64,000 bases of DNA, taken from NCBI RefSeq assembly GCF_042138895.1, contig NZ_JBHIKW010000015.1:25876-89875 (forward strand), given 5' to 3'. Below, piece by piece: positions 36,848 to 44,721 of the stretch; the first letter of the stretch is position 1; each line of letters starts with the position of its first letter. The notes beneath the pieces are model-generated. The model had not been told where the DNA came from. It worked only from the letters and a program-made list of their open reading frames with translations, and did not search any database. Position numbers and translations under genes: made by a program. Source of the DNA: Cedecea selenatireducens (GTDB lineage Bacteria > Pseudomonadota > Gammaproteobacteria > Enterobacterales > Enterobacteriaceae).

Positions 36848-37323
36848 CCCTCGCGTATATCGCGCTGGGCAGTAACCAGGCGTCACCGCTGGAGCAGGTT
36901 TCTTCAGCTCTTGACGCCCTTGCCGCCATTCCACAAAGCCGAATGGTGGCAACTTCTTCGTTTTACCGCACTCCCCCGCTGGGCCCGCAGGATCAGCCAG
37001 ATTATCTGAATGCTGCCGTGGTTCTTGATACCGACCTGTCCGCCGAAGCCCTGTTAGACCATACTCAACGTATCGAACTTGAACATGGCCGCGTTCGCAA
37101 AGAAGATCGCTGGGGACCGCGTACGTTAGATCTCGATCTTATGCTGTTTGGCGATGAGGTGATGCACACCGACCGTCTGACCGTGCCCCATTACGATATG
37201 AAGAACCGTGCGTTTATGCTGGTTCCGCTACTGGAAATAGCACCTGAATGCCGCTTTCCTGACGGGCAATCTGTTGCTGAGATACTGGTTCGCCTCTCTC
37301 AGGAGGGCATCACCCGCTGGTAA
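36844..37323 (+). CDS. folK: 6-hydroxymethyl-7,8-dihydropterin pyrophosphokinase
   Basis: Transfers pyrophosphate from ATP to hydroxymethyldihydropterin in folate synthesis. It has 159 residues, the E. coli length. Signature RWGPRTLDLDLMLFG (about residues 88-102) with the two Mg-binding Asp, and FYRTPPLGPQDQPDYLNA. It is coupled to pcnB by a 4 bp overlap. In E. coli a fimbrial cluster follows; here panB starts 44 bp later. Confidence 0.97.
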   Translation: MTLAYIALGSNQASPLEQVSSALDALAAIPQSRMVATSSFYRTPPLGPQDQPDYLNAAVVLDTDLSAEALLDHTQRIELEHGRVRKEDRWGPRTLDLDLMLFGDEVMHTDRLTVPHYDMKNRAFMLVPLLEIAPECRFPDGQSVAEILVRLSQEGITRW

Positions 37324-37367
37324 ACAGCGCGCCCGTATCCTGTTCAAACCTTTCTCCGGGGATGATG

Positions 37368-38162
37368 ATGAAACCCACTACCACCTCCACCCTGCGTAAG
37401 CTCAAGCAGGACAAAAAGAAATTCGCCACCCTTACCGCCTATGACTTTAGCTTCGCCAGGCTGTTTGCTGACGAAGGCATTGGCGTATTGTTGGTTGGCG
37501 ATTCACTGGGCATGACGGTTCAGGGCCACGACTCCACGCTGCCGGTCACGGTGGAAGACATTGCCTACCACACCCGGGCAGTTCGCCGCGGTGCACCAAA
37601 TTGCCTGCTGCTGGCCGACCTGCCGTTTATGGCCTACGCCACGCCGGAGCAGGCATTTGCCAATTCCGCAGAGGTGATGCGCGCCGGGGCCAACATGGTG
37701 AAAATCGAGGGCGGACGCTGGCTGGCTGAGACGGTGAAAATGCTGACCGAACGCGCTGTCCCGGTCTGTGGCCACCTTGGACTCACCCCGCAGTCAGTGA
37801 ACATTTTCGGCGGTTATAAAGTGCAGGGCCGCGACGAACAGGCGGCTCAAACGCTGCTGGACGACGCCCTGGCGCTGGAAGCTGCTGGTGCCCAGCTGTT
37901 GGTGCTGGAATGCGTGCCGGTGGAACTGGCAAAACGCGTTACCGAAGCCCTTTCTATCCCGGTGATTGGCATTGGCGCGGGCAACGTCACGGACGGGCAA
38001 ATTCTGGTGATGCATGATGCCTTCGGGATAACCGGCGGCCACATTCCTAAATTTGCGAAGAATTTCCTTGCTGAGACCGGTGATATTCGTGCCGCGGTGC
38101 GCCAGTACATTAATGAAGTCGAGTCCGGCAGCTATCCGGACAACGAACACAGTTTCTACTGA
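37368..38162 (+). CDS. panB: 3-methyl-2-oxobutanoate hydroxymethyltransferase
   Basis: First step of pantothenate synthesis: makes ketopantoate from ketoisovalerate and methylene-THF. It has 264 residues, the E. coli length. It is a TIM-barrel with Mg ligands in LVGDSLGMTVQGH (Asp45) and ADLPFM (Asp84), and the catalytic Glu in LECVP. Three tandem ATGs start the frame (37362, 37365, 37368); the third fits the family and the CCGGGG ribosome site. It is 13 bp before panC. Confidence 0.97.
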   Translation: MKPTTTSTLRKLKQDKKKFATLTAYDFSFARLFADEGIGVLLVGDSLGMTVQGHDSTLPVTVEDIAYHTRAVRRGAPNCLLLADLPFMAYATPEQAFANSAEVMRAGANMVKIEGGRWLAETVKMLTERAVPVCGHLGLTPQSVNIFGGYKVQGRDEQAAQTLLDDALALEAAGAQLLVLECVPVELAKRVTEALSIPVIGIGAGNVTDGQILVMHDAFGITGGHIPKFAKNFLAETGDIRAAVRQYINEVESGSYPDNEHSFY

Positions 38163-38175
38163 CAGGAGATAGGTT

Positions 38176-39030
38176 GTGCTAATTATCGAAACGTTACCGC
38201 TGCTGCGTCAGCAGATTCGCCGCTGGCGCCAGGAAGGCAAGCGCATCGCCCTGGTGCCGACCATGGGCAACCTGCACGATGGGCATATGACGCTGGTTGA
38301 AGAAGCCAAAGCCGTTGCCGATGTGGTAGTGGTCAGTATTTTCGTCAATCCGATGCAGTTTGACAGGCCTGACGATTTAGCCCGCTACCCGCGCACGCTG
38401 CAGGAAGACTGCGAGAAGCTGAACCGCCGCAAGGTGGATATGGTCTTCGCGCCTGCGCCGGTGGATGTTTATCCGCAGGGCCTCGACACGCAAACCTTTG
38501 TGGATGTGCCGGGGATCTCCACCATGCTGGAAGGTGCCAGTCGTCCTGGGCATTTCCGTGGCGTGTCCACCATCGTCAGCAAGCTGTTCAACCTGGTTCA
38601 GCCCGACGTTGCCTGCTTCGGCCAGAAGGATTATCAGCAGCTGGCGCTGATCCGTAAGATGGTTGCCGATATGGGCTATGACATTGAGATCGTCGGCGTG
38701 CCTACCGTGCGCGCTAAAGACGGCCTGGCGCTCAGCTCCCGCAATGGTTATCTGACCGCCGACCAGCGTAAAATCGCCCCAGGCTTAAGCAAAGTAATGA
38801 ACAATCTTGCCGACAAGCTGCGCAGCGGCGATCGTGATACCGAAGAGATGTTGATCCTTGCGGCGACCGAACTAAACGAAAAAGGCTTCCGTTCAGACGA
38901 CCTGCAAATCCGTGACGCAGACACGCTTCTGGAGCTGTCGCCAGAAAGCAAAAGCGCGGTGATCCTGATGGCAGCCTGGCTTGGTCAGGCGCGACTGATT
39001 GATAACGTTACCGTCGATTTGGCGCAGTAG
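38176..39030 (+). CDS. panC: Pantothenate synthetase
   Basis: Joins pantoate and beta-alanine with ATP. It has 284 residues. It starts at GTG 38176 after an AGGAG site. It is a nucleotidylyltransferase fold with VPTMGNLHDGHMTLV (HxGH-type motif near residue 34), FVNPMQF, GQKDYQQLALI, and SSRNGYL (KMSKS-like). It is paired with panB. A terminator-like hairpin separates it from panD. Confidence 0.97.
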   Translation: MLIIETLPLLRQQIRRWRQEGKRIALVPTMGNLHDGHMTLVEEAKAVADVVVVSIFVNPMQFDRPDDLARYPRTLQEDCEKLNRRKVDMVFAPAPVDVYPQGLDTQTFVDVPGISTMLEGASRPGHFRGVSTIVSKLFNLVQPDVACFGQKDYQQLALIRKMVADMGYDIEIVGVPTVRAKDGLALSSRNGYLTADQRKIAPGLSKVMNNLADKLRSGDRDTEEMLILAATELNEKGFRSDDLQIRDADTLLELSPESKSAVILMAAWLGQARLIDNVTVDLAQ

Positions 39031-39072
39031 ACAGCCTAAATAAAAAGGGCAATACTGCCTCGAATATCCACG

Positions 39073-39096
39073 GCGCTGAGGATCTCAGCGCTTTTT
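39073..39096 (+). terminator. Terminator or attenuator between panC and panD
   Basis: GCGCTGAG-GAT-CTCAGCGC followed by five T. With panD only 27 bp further, panD needs read-through or transcripts that start inside this gap. Confidence 0.75.
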
Positions 39097-39122
39097 AAGC
39101 CCAGTAACAAAGGTTCAAGTTT

Positions 39123-39503
39123 ATGATTCGCACCATGCTGCAAGGCAAGTTACACCGCGTCAAAGTGACTCAGGCGGACTTGCATTACGAAGGCTCCTGC
39201 GCCATCGATCAGGACTTCCTTGAGGCGGCAGGCATTCTGGAATATGAGGCCATCGACATCTACAACGTCACCAACGGGAAGCGTTTCTCTACCTACGCTA
39301 TCGCCGGTGAACGTGGCTCTAAAATCATCTCCGTTAACGGCGCGGCGGCACACTGTGCTGACGTCGGTGACATTCTGATTATCGCCAGCTACGTCACCAT
39401 GCCGGACGAACAGGCACGCAGCTGGCAGCCAAAAGTAGCCTACTTTGACGGTGAGAATGAGATGAAACGTCTCGCGAAAGCGGTGCCGGTTCAGGTAGCG
39501 TAA
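39123..39503 (+). CDS. panD: Aspartate 1-decarboxylase proenzyme
   Basis: Pyruvoyl enzyme making beta-alanine for PanC. It has 126 residues. Self-cleavage occurs between Gly24 and Ser25 in HYEGSCAID, leaving a pyruvoyl group. The active-site Tyr and Thr fall in the EAIDIYNVTNGKRFSTYAI block. In E. coli yadD interrupts panC-panD; here only 92 bp separate them. Confidence 0.97.
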   Translation: MIRTMLQGKLHRVKVTQADLHYEGSCAIDQDFLEAAGILEYEAIDIYNVTNGKRFSTYAIAGERGSKIISVNGAAAHCADVGDILIIASYVTMPDEQARSWQPKVAYFDGENEMKRLAKAVPVQVA

Positions 39504-39517
39504 TAATCCCCCCGCCC

Positions 39518-39545
39518 TAACCCTCTCCTCACGTGGGAGAGGGAA
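39518..39545. repeat. CCCTCTCC palindrome between panD and yadE
   Basis: CCCTCTCC (39521-39528) / GGAGAGGG (39536-39543) hairpin preceded by CCGCCCTAA. It is the same family as copies near 51581 and, partly, 30002. It may serve as a factor-assisted terminator for the convergent genes. Confidence 0.6.
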
Positions 39546-39565
39546 TCGAACGCCCCCACTTTAGC

Positions 39566-40816
39566 TCACGCCTCAGGCTGATTGGTAATCGTCCTCGACA
39601 TCGTCTCCAGCGAATCCGTCCTCATAATATAAAGCCGCTTCAGCAAGAACGGATTATCGCCCGGCTTCACCTTGCCACGCACCGTCGTAACCGCCATATG
39701 GAAACCTGCGTCATTCGCCGCTTTCACCGCGGTATCGTTATAGCCGCCAAACGGATAGGACAGGTAAAGCACGTGCGGATTGAACTGCGACAGCGCGCGG
39801 CGCGAGTGCTCAAAATCAAACAGAATATTGTGATAACTGCGGCTCAGAAGGATCGGGCGGCGATAGTTATCGACACGGTGCAGGAAATGGGTATGCGACT
39901 GGATATCAAAGACGCTTTGGATCGCCTCCAGCTCGGAAATGCTCATAAACTGTAGCGATTTTGGGTTCCACGGCTGCGGATGGCGCTTGATCCGTGACGA
40001 GATAATGTAAGCCGTCGCTTTGAAGTCGTACTGCTTGAGAATCGGAAACGCGTAGCGATAAACCGACTTCAGCCCGTCATCAAAGGTGATGACCACCGAA
40101 CGAGCCGGAAGGTTCATGCGGTTACGCACATAGCCTTCAAGCTGGTACATCGTCAGCGTGGTGTAGCCCATATCGCGTAGCCAGGTCATCTGGTTGCTGA
40201 AGGCGACCACCGAAGTCGTGGTGGAGGTGTGGCGGAAACGGGTATTTTCCTCATCACGCAGAATATGATGATAGGTCAGGACCGGAATGCCGTTATCGGG
40301 CTGTGCGTCCAGGCTGCTGACGTAGCCCAGGCGGTTGCCGATGCGAATCTGATACCAGGTCTGGTTCAGGCGATCTTTCAGCTTGCCGATGATCGGGTAG
40401 CGGAGATTATCCGCCAGGGTGCCAAACACCGCTGAAGAGGTGACGGGCTCGTTATAGATAGCCACATCGCGGAAGGTTATCAGGTTTTGGTTACTCAACG
40501 GCTTATTCAGATCGCCCAGCCGGTCTTCCACCCGCTGCTTACCCTTTACCGGGCCAAGATGCGCCTTGTCGATAAACCCGGTACCGAAGCCAAAGTTAAA
40601 TTCATAGTAATCCGCCACCGTTGGCACGACGGCCAGGATCTGGCCCTGCCCAATTCTGCCGACGGAAATCACGCTATCCCCCACCTGCGCCCAGATGTCG
40701 GCATCTTCAGTGGTTTGCATATATTGGGCGGGCGTGTCGTGGCTACTGAGCAGGCTGGCCTGGGCGGTACCGATGCTGATGACCAGCATGACGCAATAAA
40801 CGAGGCGAGTTAACAT
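39566..40816 (-). CDS. yadE: Polysaccharide deacetylase-family protein YadE
   Basis: Predicted exported carbohydrate deacetylase of unknown substrate. It has 416 residues (E. coli 409). The N-terminal signal peptide ends near GTAQA. An SH3-like region (about residues 30-160) precedes a NodB-type domain with VITFDDGL (Asp pair, near residue 245), a QSHTHFLH metal motif, and LSYPFGGYND. It is a single gene, convergent with panD. Confidence 0.92.
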   Translation of the reverse strand: MLTRLVYCVMLVISIGTAQASLLSSHDTPAQYMQTTEDADIWAQVGDSVISVGRIGQGQILAVVPTVADYYEFNFGFGTGFIDKAHLGPVKGKQRVEDRLGDLNKPLSNQNLITFRDVAIYNEPVTSSAVFGTLADNLRYPIIGKLKDRLNQTWYQIRIGNRLGYVSSLDAQPDNGIPVLTYHHILRDEENTRFRHTSTTTSVVAFSNQMTWLRDMGYTTLTMYQLEGYVRNRMNLPARSVVITFDDGLKSVYRYAFPILKQYDFKATAYIISSRIKRHPQPWNPKSLQFMSISELEAIQSVFDIQSHTHFLHRVDNYRRPILLSRSYHNILFDFEHSRRALSQFNPHVLYLSYPFGGYNDTAVKAANDAGFHMAVTTVRGKVKPGDNPFLLKRLYIMRTDSLETMSRTITNQPEA

Positions 40817-40908
40817 GGCAAATTAGTCAGTTTTTTGTCGGGAAGACGGAAGGAATTCATTATTTTAGCAAAAGCTGAGTGAATACCAACCTGAATAGAT
40901 AAATGCCC

Positions 40909-41340
40909 TCAATATCTGTGCAGCAATACGAAGGGCGGATTCTTTTGCTGCTGATGCCAGAGGCTGGTTACCCCTTCCCCACCTTGCTCCACAATGAGCC
41001 GGCGAAACGCCTCGCTGGTGACGTTTTCACGCTGTTCCAGCATGGCTAACAGCAGCGGAAGCGTCACGCCAGAGATGACTTCGCAGTGCTCATGCTTATG
41101 GTTCATCAGCGCTGCGGTCCGATACGGCGCTTCACCGGTAATGTCGGTCAGAAAGATGACGCCGTCGCCCGAGTCGCAATGGTGGAGCGCATCGCACATC
41201 ATCCGGCTCAGCATATTGGTGCTTAATCCTTCCCAGAAATTAACCGCACTGCACTGCGGCTGCGGACCAAAACGCTGCTCGATGGCATCCAGCATCTTTT
41301 GTGCGTAGTCGTCGTGTCCGGCAATGACCCAACCCAGCAT
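40909..41340 (-). CDS. yadI: PTS EIIA component of mannose type, YadI
   Basis: Stand-alone EIIA-Man-like protein of 143 residues with no partner PTS genes nearby. His9 in MLGWVIAGHDDYA is the expected phosphorylation site. The core has VIFLTDITGEAPYR and EVISGVTLPLLL. The substrate is unknown. It sits downstream of yadH but behind a terminator, so it has its own promoter; a TGATGCGCATCA palindrome (41395-41406) lies 54 bp upstream. Confidence 0.9.
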   Translation of the reverse strand: MLGWVIAGHDDYAQKMLDAIEQRFGPQPQCSAVNFWEGLSTNMLSRMMCDALHHCDSGDGVIFLTDITGEAPYRTAALMNHKHEHCEVISGVTLPLLLAMLEQRENVTSEAFRRLIVEQGGEGVTSLWHQQQKNPPFVLLHRY

Positions 41341-41415
41341 AAAGCATCTCCTGTTAATGGAGCGACAGTGTGCCAGAACGTCGAATAAGTAGCCTGATGC
41401 GCATCAATATGGAGT

Positions 41416-41443
41416 AAAAAAAATCCCCCTAAAGAGGGGGATT
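41416..41443 (-). terminator. Intrinsic terminator of yadGH
   Basis: AATCCCCCT-(AAAG)-AGGGGGATT stem (41422-41443) followed by T on the minus strand. Confidence 0.88.
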
Positions 41444-41455
41444 CAGACGGGAGTA

Positions 41456-42226
41456 TCAGGTACGCAGACCGCGACCGCGCTGGATGAGGTACCAGCACAG
41501 CAGGTAGAACACGACGATAAAGATGGCCAGCACTCCAACGGTGGTCACCAGCGGCACATCGGTAATGCCCAGGAAACCAAAGCGGAAGCCGCTGATCATA
41601 TAAACAATCGGGTTCAGGTGCGACAGCGCCTGCCAGAACGGCGGCAGCAGGGTCAGGGAGTAAAACACCCCACCCAGATAGGTCAGCGGCGTCAGCACGA
41701 AGGTCGGGATCAGGCTGATGTCATCAAAGGTTTTGGCGAAGACCGCGTTCAGCAGGCCGGCCAGCGAGAATAACACCGCCGTCAGTACCAGCGTCAGCGC
41801 CACGAACAGCCAGGAATGCACCTGGAACGGCACGAAGAACAGCGACACCGCCGTCACCAGCACGCCCACACACAGCCCGCGCGCAACGCCGCCGCCGACA
41901 TAACCCGCGATAATCACGTGCGTCGGCACCGGCGCCACCAGCAGCTCTTCAATGTTGCGCTGGAACTTGGCGCTAAAGAATGACGAAGCGACGTTGGCGT
42001 AAGCGTTGGTGATCACCGCCATCATGATCAGGCCCGGTACGATAAACTGCATATAGGTGAAGCCGTGCATTTCGCCGATACGCGAACCAATCAGGTTGCC
42101 GAAGATAATGAAATACAGGGTCATGGTGATGACCGGCGGAACCAGCGTCTGGATCCAGATACGGGCGAAGCGGTGAACCTCTTTGGTCCAAATGCTTTTC
42201 AGCGCCACCCAGTACAGCTGCATCAT
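41456..42226 (-). CDS. yadH: ABC-2 type transporter permease YadH
   Basis: Membrane component of an exporter with unknown substrate. It has 256 residues and six predicted helices, with the ABC-2 family signature in LTPLTYLGGVFYSL (near residue 180). It ends in the basic QRGRGLRT tail. Its ATG overlaps the yadG stop (ATGA), making a coupled ATPase-permease pair that probably dimerises. Confidence 0.93.
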   Translation of the reverse strand: MMQLYWVALKSIWTKEVHRFARIWIQTLVPPVITMTLYFIIFGNLIGSRIGEMHGFTYMQFIVPGLIMMAVITNAYANVASSFFSAKFQRNIEELLVAPVPTHVIIAGYVGGGVARGLCVGVLVTAVSLFFVPFQVHSWLFVALTLVLTAVLFSLAGLLNAVFAKTFDDISLIPTFVLTPLTYLGGVFYSLTLLPPFWQALSHLNPIVYMISGFRFGFLGITDVPLVTTVGVLAIFIVVFYLLCWYLIQRGRGLRT

Positions 42227-43149
42227 GACCGATCCCCTTGTTTACCGTTTACCAGCGTCACGAACAGCTCTTCGAGACGGTTAGCTTTGTTACGCATACT
42301 TTGCACCTGGATACCCTGCGCGCTGAGCTGGCTGAACACGCTGTTAATCCCTTGCTCCCGCAGTACTTCCACCTCAAGCGTGGAGGTGTCTACCAGGCGA
42401 TACTGATAGCCATCCAGCTTAGGCAATGGGCTCTTCGGCGCCAGATCCAGGATGAAGGTTTCTGATTTCAGCTTGGAAAGCAGCGATTTCATGGAAGTGT
42501 TCTCTACCAGTTCACCGCGCTGGATAATGCCGATGTTGCGGCACAGCATTTCGGCCTCTTCCAGATAGTGGGTGGTCAGAATAATGGTGGTGCCTTTATC
42601 GTTAAGATCTTTCAGGAACCCCCACATTGAGCGGCGAAGTTCAATGTCTACGCCAGCGGTGGGTTCATCCAGAATCAGCAGCTTTGGCTCGTGCATCAGC
42701 GCGCGAGCAATCATCAGGCGGCGCTTCATCCCACCGGAAAGCATACGGGCACGTTCGTTGCGTTTTTCCCACAGATCGAGCTGTTTTAAATACTTTTCAC
42801 TACGCGCTATCGCTTCGCTGCGCTCAACGCCGTAGTAGCCCGCCTGATGCACGACTATCTGCTGCACCGTCTCAAACGGGTTGAAGTTGAATTCCTGCGG
42901 GACCAGGCCGAGCTGGCGCTTGGCGTTAACCACGTCTTTTTGCAGGTCGTAACCAAACACCCGCACGCGGCCGGAGGTTTTATTCACCAGCGAGCTGATG
43001 ATGCCGATAGTGGTGGATTTGCCCGCACCGTTAGGGCCGAGCAGCGCATAAAAATCGCCCGCCTCAACACGAAGATCTATGCCGCGCAGCGCCTGGACGC
43101 CACCGTGATAGGTTTTCGTTAACTGTTCCAGTTCCAATGCAATTGTCAT
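42223..43149 (-). CDS. yadG: ABC-2 type transporter ATPase YadG
   Basis: ATPase partner of YadH, 308 residues. Walker A GPNGAGKSTT (residues about 38-47), signature LSGGMKRRLMIARAL, Walker B LLILDEPTAGVD, and the H-loop TTHYLEEAE. The C-terminal 80 residues are the accessory domain typical of this subfamily. It is divergent from can, with a 97 bp intergenic region. Confidence 0.94.
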   Translation of the reverse strand: MTIALELEQLTKTYHGGVQALRGIDLRVEAGDFYALLGPNGAGKSTTIGIISSLVNKTSGRVRVFGYDLQKDVVNAKRQLGLVPQEFNFNPFETVQQIVVHQAGYYGVERSEAIARSEKYLKQLDLWEKRNERARMLSGGMKRRLMIARALMHEPKLLILDEPTAGVDIELRRSMWGFLKDLNDKGTTIILTTHYLEEAEMLCRNIGIIQRGELVENTSMKSLLSKLKSETFILDLAPKSPLPKLDGYQYRLVDTSTLEVEVLREQGINSVFSQLSAQGIQVQSMRNKANRLEELFVTLVNGKQGDRS

Positions 43150-43179
43150 GGATATTCGCTTACCTTATTCGGTACTTGT

Positions 43180-43207
43180 TTGAAAATTCGTTGAGTTACC
43201 CTATATT
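43180..43207 (+). promoter_or_regulatory. Promoter of can
   Basis: TTGAAA (43180-43185), 16 bp, TATATT (43202-43207), about 40 bp before the can ATG. Both hexamers match consensus at five of six positions. Confidence 0.6.
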
Positions 43208-43246
43208 ACCCCATCGCACTTCTCGGGTGACAGGCGTTAACCTCAC

Positions 43247-43927
43247 ATGAAAGATATTGATTCCCTTATCAGCAATAATGAACTTTGGTCAAAAATGCTG
43301 GTTGAGGAAGACCCCGGTTTCTTCGAAAGGCTTGCCCAGGCACAAAAACCCCGCTTTCTCTGGATTGGCTGCTCCGACAGCCGCGTTCCCGCTGAACGCC
43401 TTACCGGCCTGGAACCAGGCGAACTCTTCGTTCACCGCAACGTGGCAAACCTGGTTGTTCATACCGACCTGAACTGCCTTTCCGTTGTGCAGTACGCCGT
43501 AGACGTGCTTGAAGTTGAGCACATTATTATTTGCGGTCACTACGGATGCGGCGGCGTGCAGGCTGCGGTAGAGAACCCGGAGCTGGGCTTAATTAACAAC
43601 TGGCTGCTGCACATTCGCGACCTGTGGTTCAAGCATAGTTCGCTCTTAGGGGAACTGGCACCGGAACAGCGGATGGATACGCTCTGTGAACTGAACGTCA
43701 TGGAACAGGTGTACAACATCGGCCATTCCACCATCATGCAGTCAGCCTGGAAACGCGGCCAGAAGGTCACGGTTCACGGCTGGGTCTATGGGATTCACGA
43801 CGGACGCCTGCGCGACCTCGAAGTGACGGCCACCAGCCGTGAGTCACTTGAGCAGGGTTACCGCAGCGGGATTTCCAATCTGAAAAATACCCACCATAGC
43901 CACCGGAATCGCGCAGCTTCGCAGTAA
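43247..43927 (+). CDS. can: Beta-class carbonic anhydrase Can
   Basis: Interconverts CO2 and bicarbonate, essential in air for carboxylation reactions. It has 226 residues (E. coli Can 220). Zinc ligands: Cys42 and Asp44 in IGCSDSRVP, His98 and Cys101 in CGHYGCGGV. It is cytosolic. The bidirectional terminator after it is shared with hpt. Confidence 0.97.
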   Translation: MKDIDSLISNNELWSKMLVEEDPGFFERLAQAQKPRFLWIGCSDSRVPAERLTGLEPGELFVHRNVANLVVHTDLNCLSVVQYAVDVLEVEHIIICGHYGCGGVQAAVENPELGLINNWLLHIRDLWFKHSSLLGELAPEQRMDTLCELNVMEQVYNIGHSTIMQSAWKRGQKVTVHGWVYGIHDGRLRDLEVTATSRESLEQGYRSGISNLKNTHHSHRNRAASQ

Positions 43928-43947
43928 TCCCGGCAAAAGTGGATAGC

Positions 43948-43973
43948 AAAAAGGGCCCTTAAGGCCCTTTTTT
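43948..43973. terminator. Bidirectional terminator between can and hpt
   Basis: AAAAAGGGCC / GGCCCTTTTT stem with a CTTAA loop and T and A flanks, between convergent genes. Confidence 0.9.
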
Positions 43974-43988
43974 GTTAGCTAGCGACTT

Positions 43989-44525
43989 TTACTCGTCGAG
44001 CATAACCACTTTGCCGACGAACGGCAGGTGGCGATAGCGCTGGGCGTAGTCGATGCCGTAGCCCACAACGAACTCGTCCGGAATAGAGAAACCAACGTAT
44101 TCAACGTTAACGTTCACTTCGCGGCGGGTTGGTTTGTCCAGCAGCGTACAAATGGCCAGAGATTTTGGCTCGCGCAGGCTCAGGATTTCACGCACTTTGC
44201 TCAGGGTATTGCCGGAGTCGATAATGTCTTCGACGATCAGCACGTCTTTCCCGCGAATGTCTTCATCCAGATCTTTGAGGATCTTCACGTCACGAGTGGT
44301 GGACATGCCGCTGCCGTAGCTGGAGGCGGTCATAAAATCGACTTCGTGGGATACCTGCACTTCACGGCACAGATCCGCCATGAACATAAATGAACCGCGC
44401 AGCAGACCTACCAGCACCATGTCACTGCCGCTGTCGCGATAGTGTTCGGTGATTTGACGACCCAGTTCAGCAACACGGGCTTTGATCTCCGCTTCCGGGA
44501 TCATCACTTCAACAGTATGTTTCAT
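43989..44525 (-). CDS. hpt: Hypoxanthine phosphoribosyltransferase
   Basis: Purine salvage: hypoxanthine (and less well guanine) to nucleotides using PRPP. It has 178 residues from MKHTVEVMIPEAE at ATG 44525; an ATG at 44537 (MVRDMKH) and the longer open frame to 44639 are alternatives with poorer ribosome sites. The PRPP motif VLIVEDIIDSGNTL is near residue 100. It is divergent from gcd, with the CRP site between them. Confidence 0.96.
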   Translation of the reverse strand: MKHTVEVMIPEAEIKARVAELGRQITEHYRDSGSDMVLVGLLRGSFMFMADLCREVQVSHEVDFMTASSYGSGMSTTRDVKILKDLDEDIRGKDVLIVEDIIDSGNTLSKVREILSLREPKSLAICTLLDKPTRREVNVNVEYVGFSIPDEFVVGYGIDYAQRYRHLPFVGKVVMLDE

Positions 44526-44653
44526 ATCTCTAACCATATGATTTAAAAACAAATCATTTAATGCTGGTGAACCTGCAGCCAACACAAAATATTGAGGCGA
44601 GGAGTATACCAGCAAATGGCCTTCACATCCGCACTTCAAAAAAAAGCCATAAA

Positions 44654-44687
44654 TGTGACAACCATCACACTTGTTAATAACTATAAT
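44654..44687 (+). promoter_or_regulatory. CRP site and -10 element in the hpt-gcd region
   Basis: TGTGA-CAACCA-TCACA (44654-44669) is a perfect match to both half-sites of the CRP consensus. A TATAAT lies at 44682-44687 in the gcd direction, placing the CRP site over the -35 position. This fits the cAMP-CRP repression of gcd reported in E. coli. Confidence 0.8.
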
Positions 44688-44721
44688 TAAATGCTATCAA
44701 ACCTTTATGAGTGTGATAATT

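Noticed and set aside
41389..41402. REP-like GCCTGATGCGC motif
   Set aside because: Only a half motif that is part of the 12-bp palindrome; no second REP arm or nearby copy.
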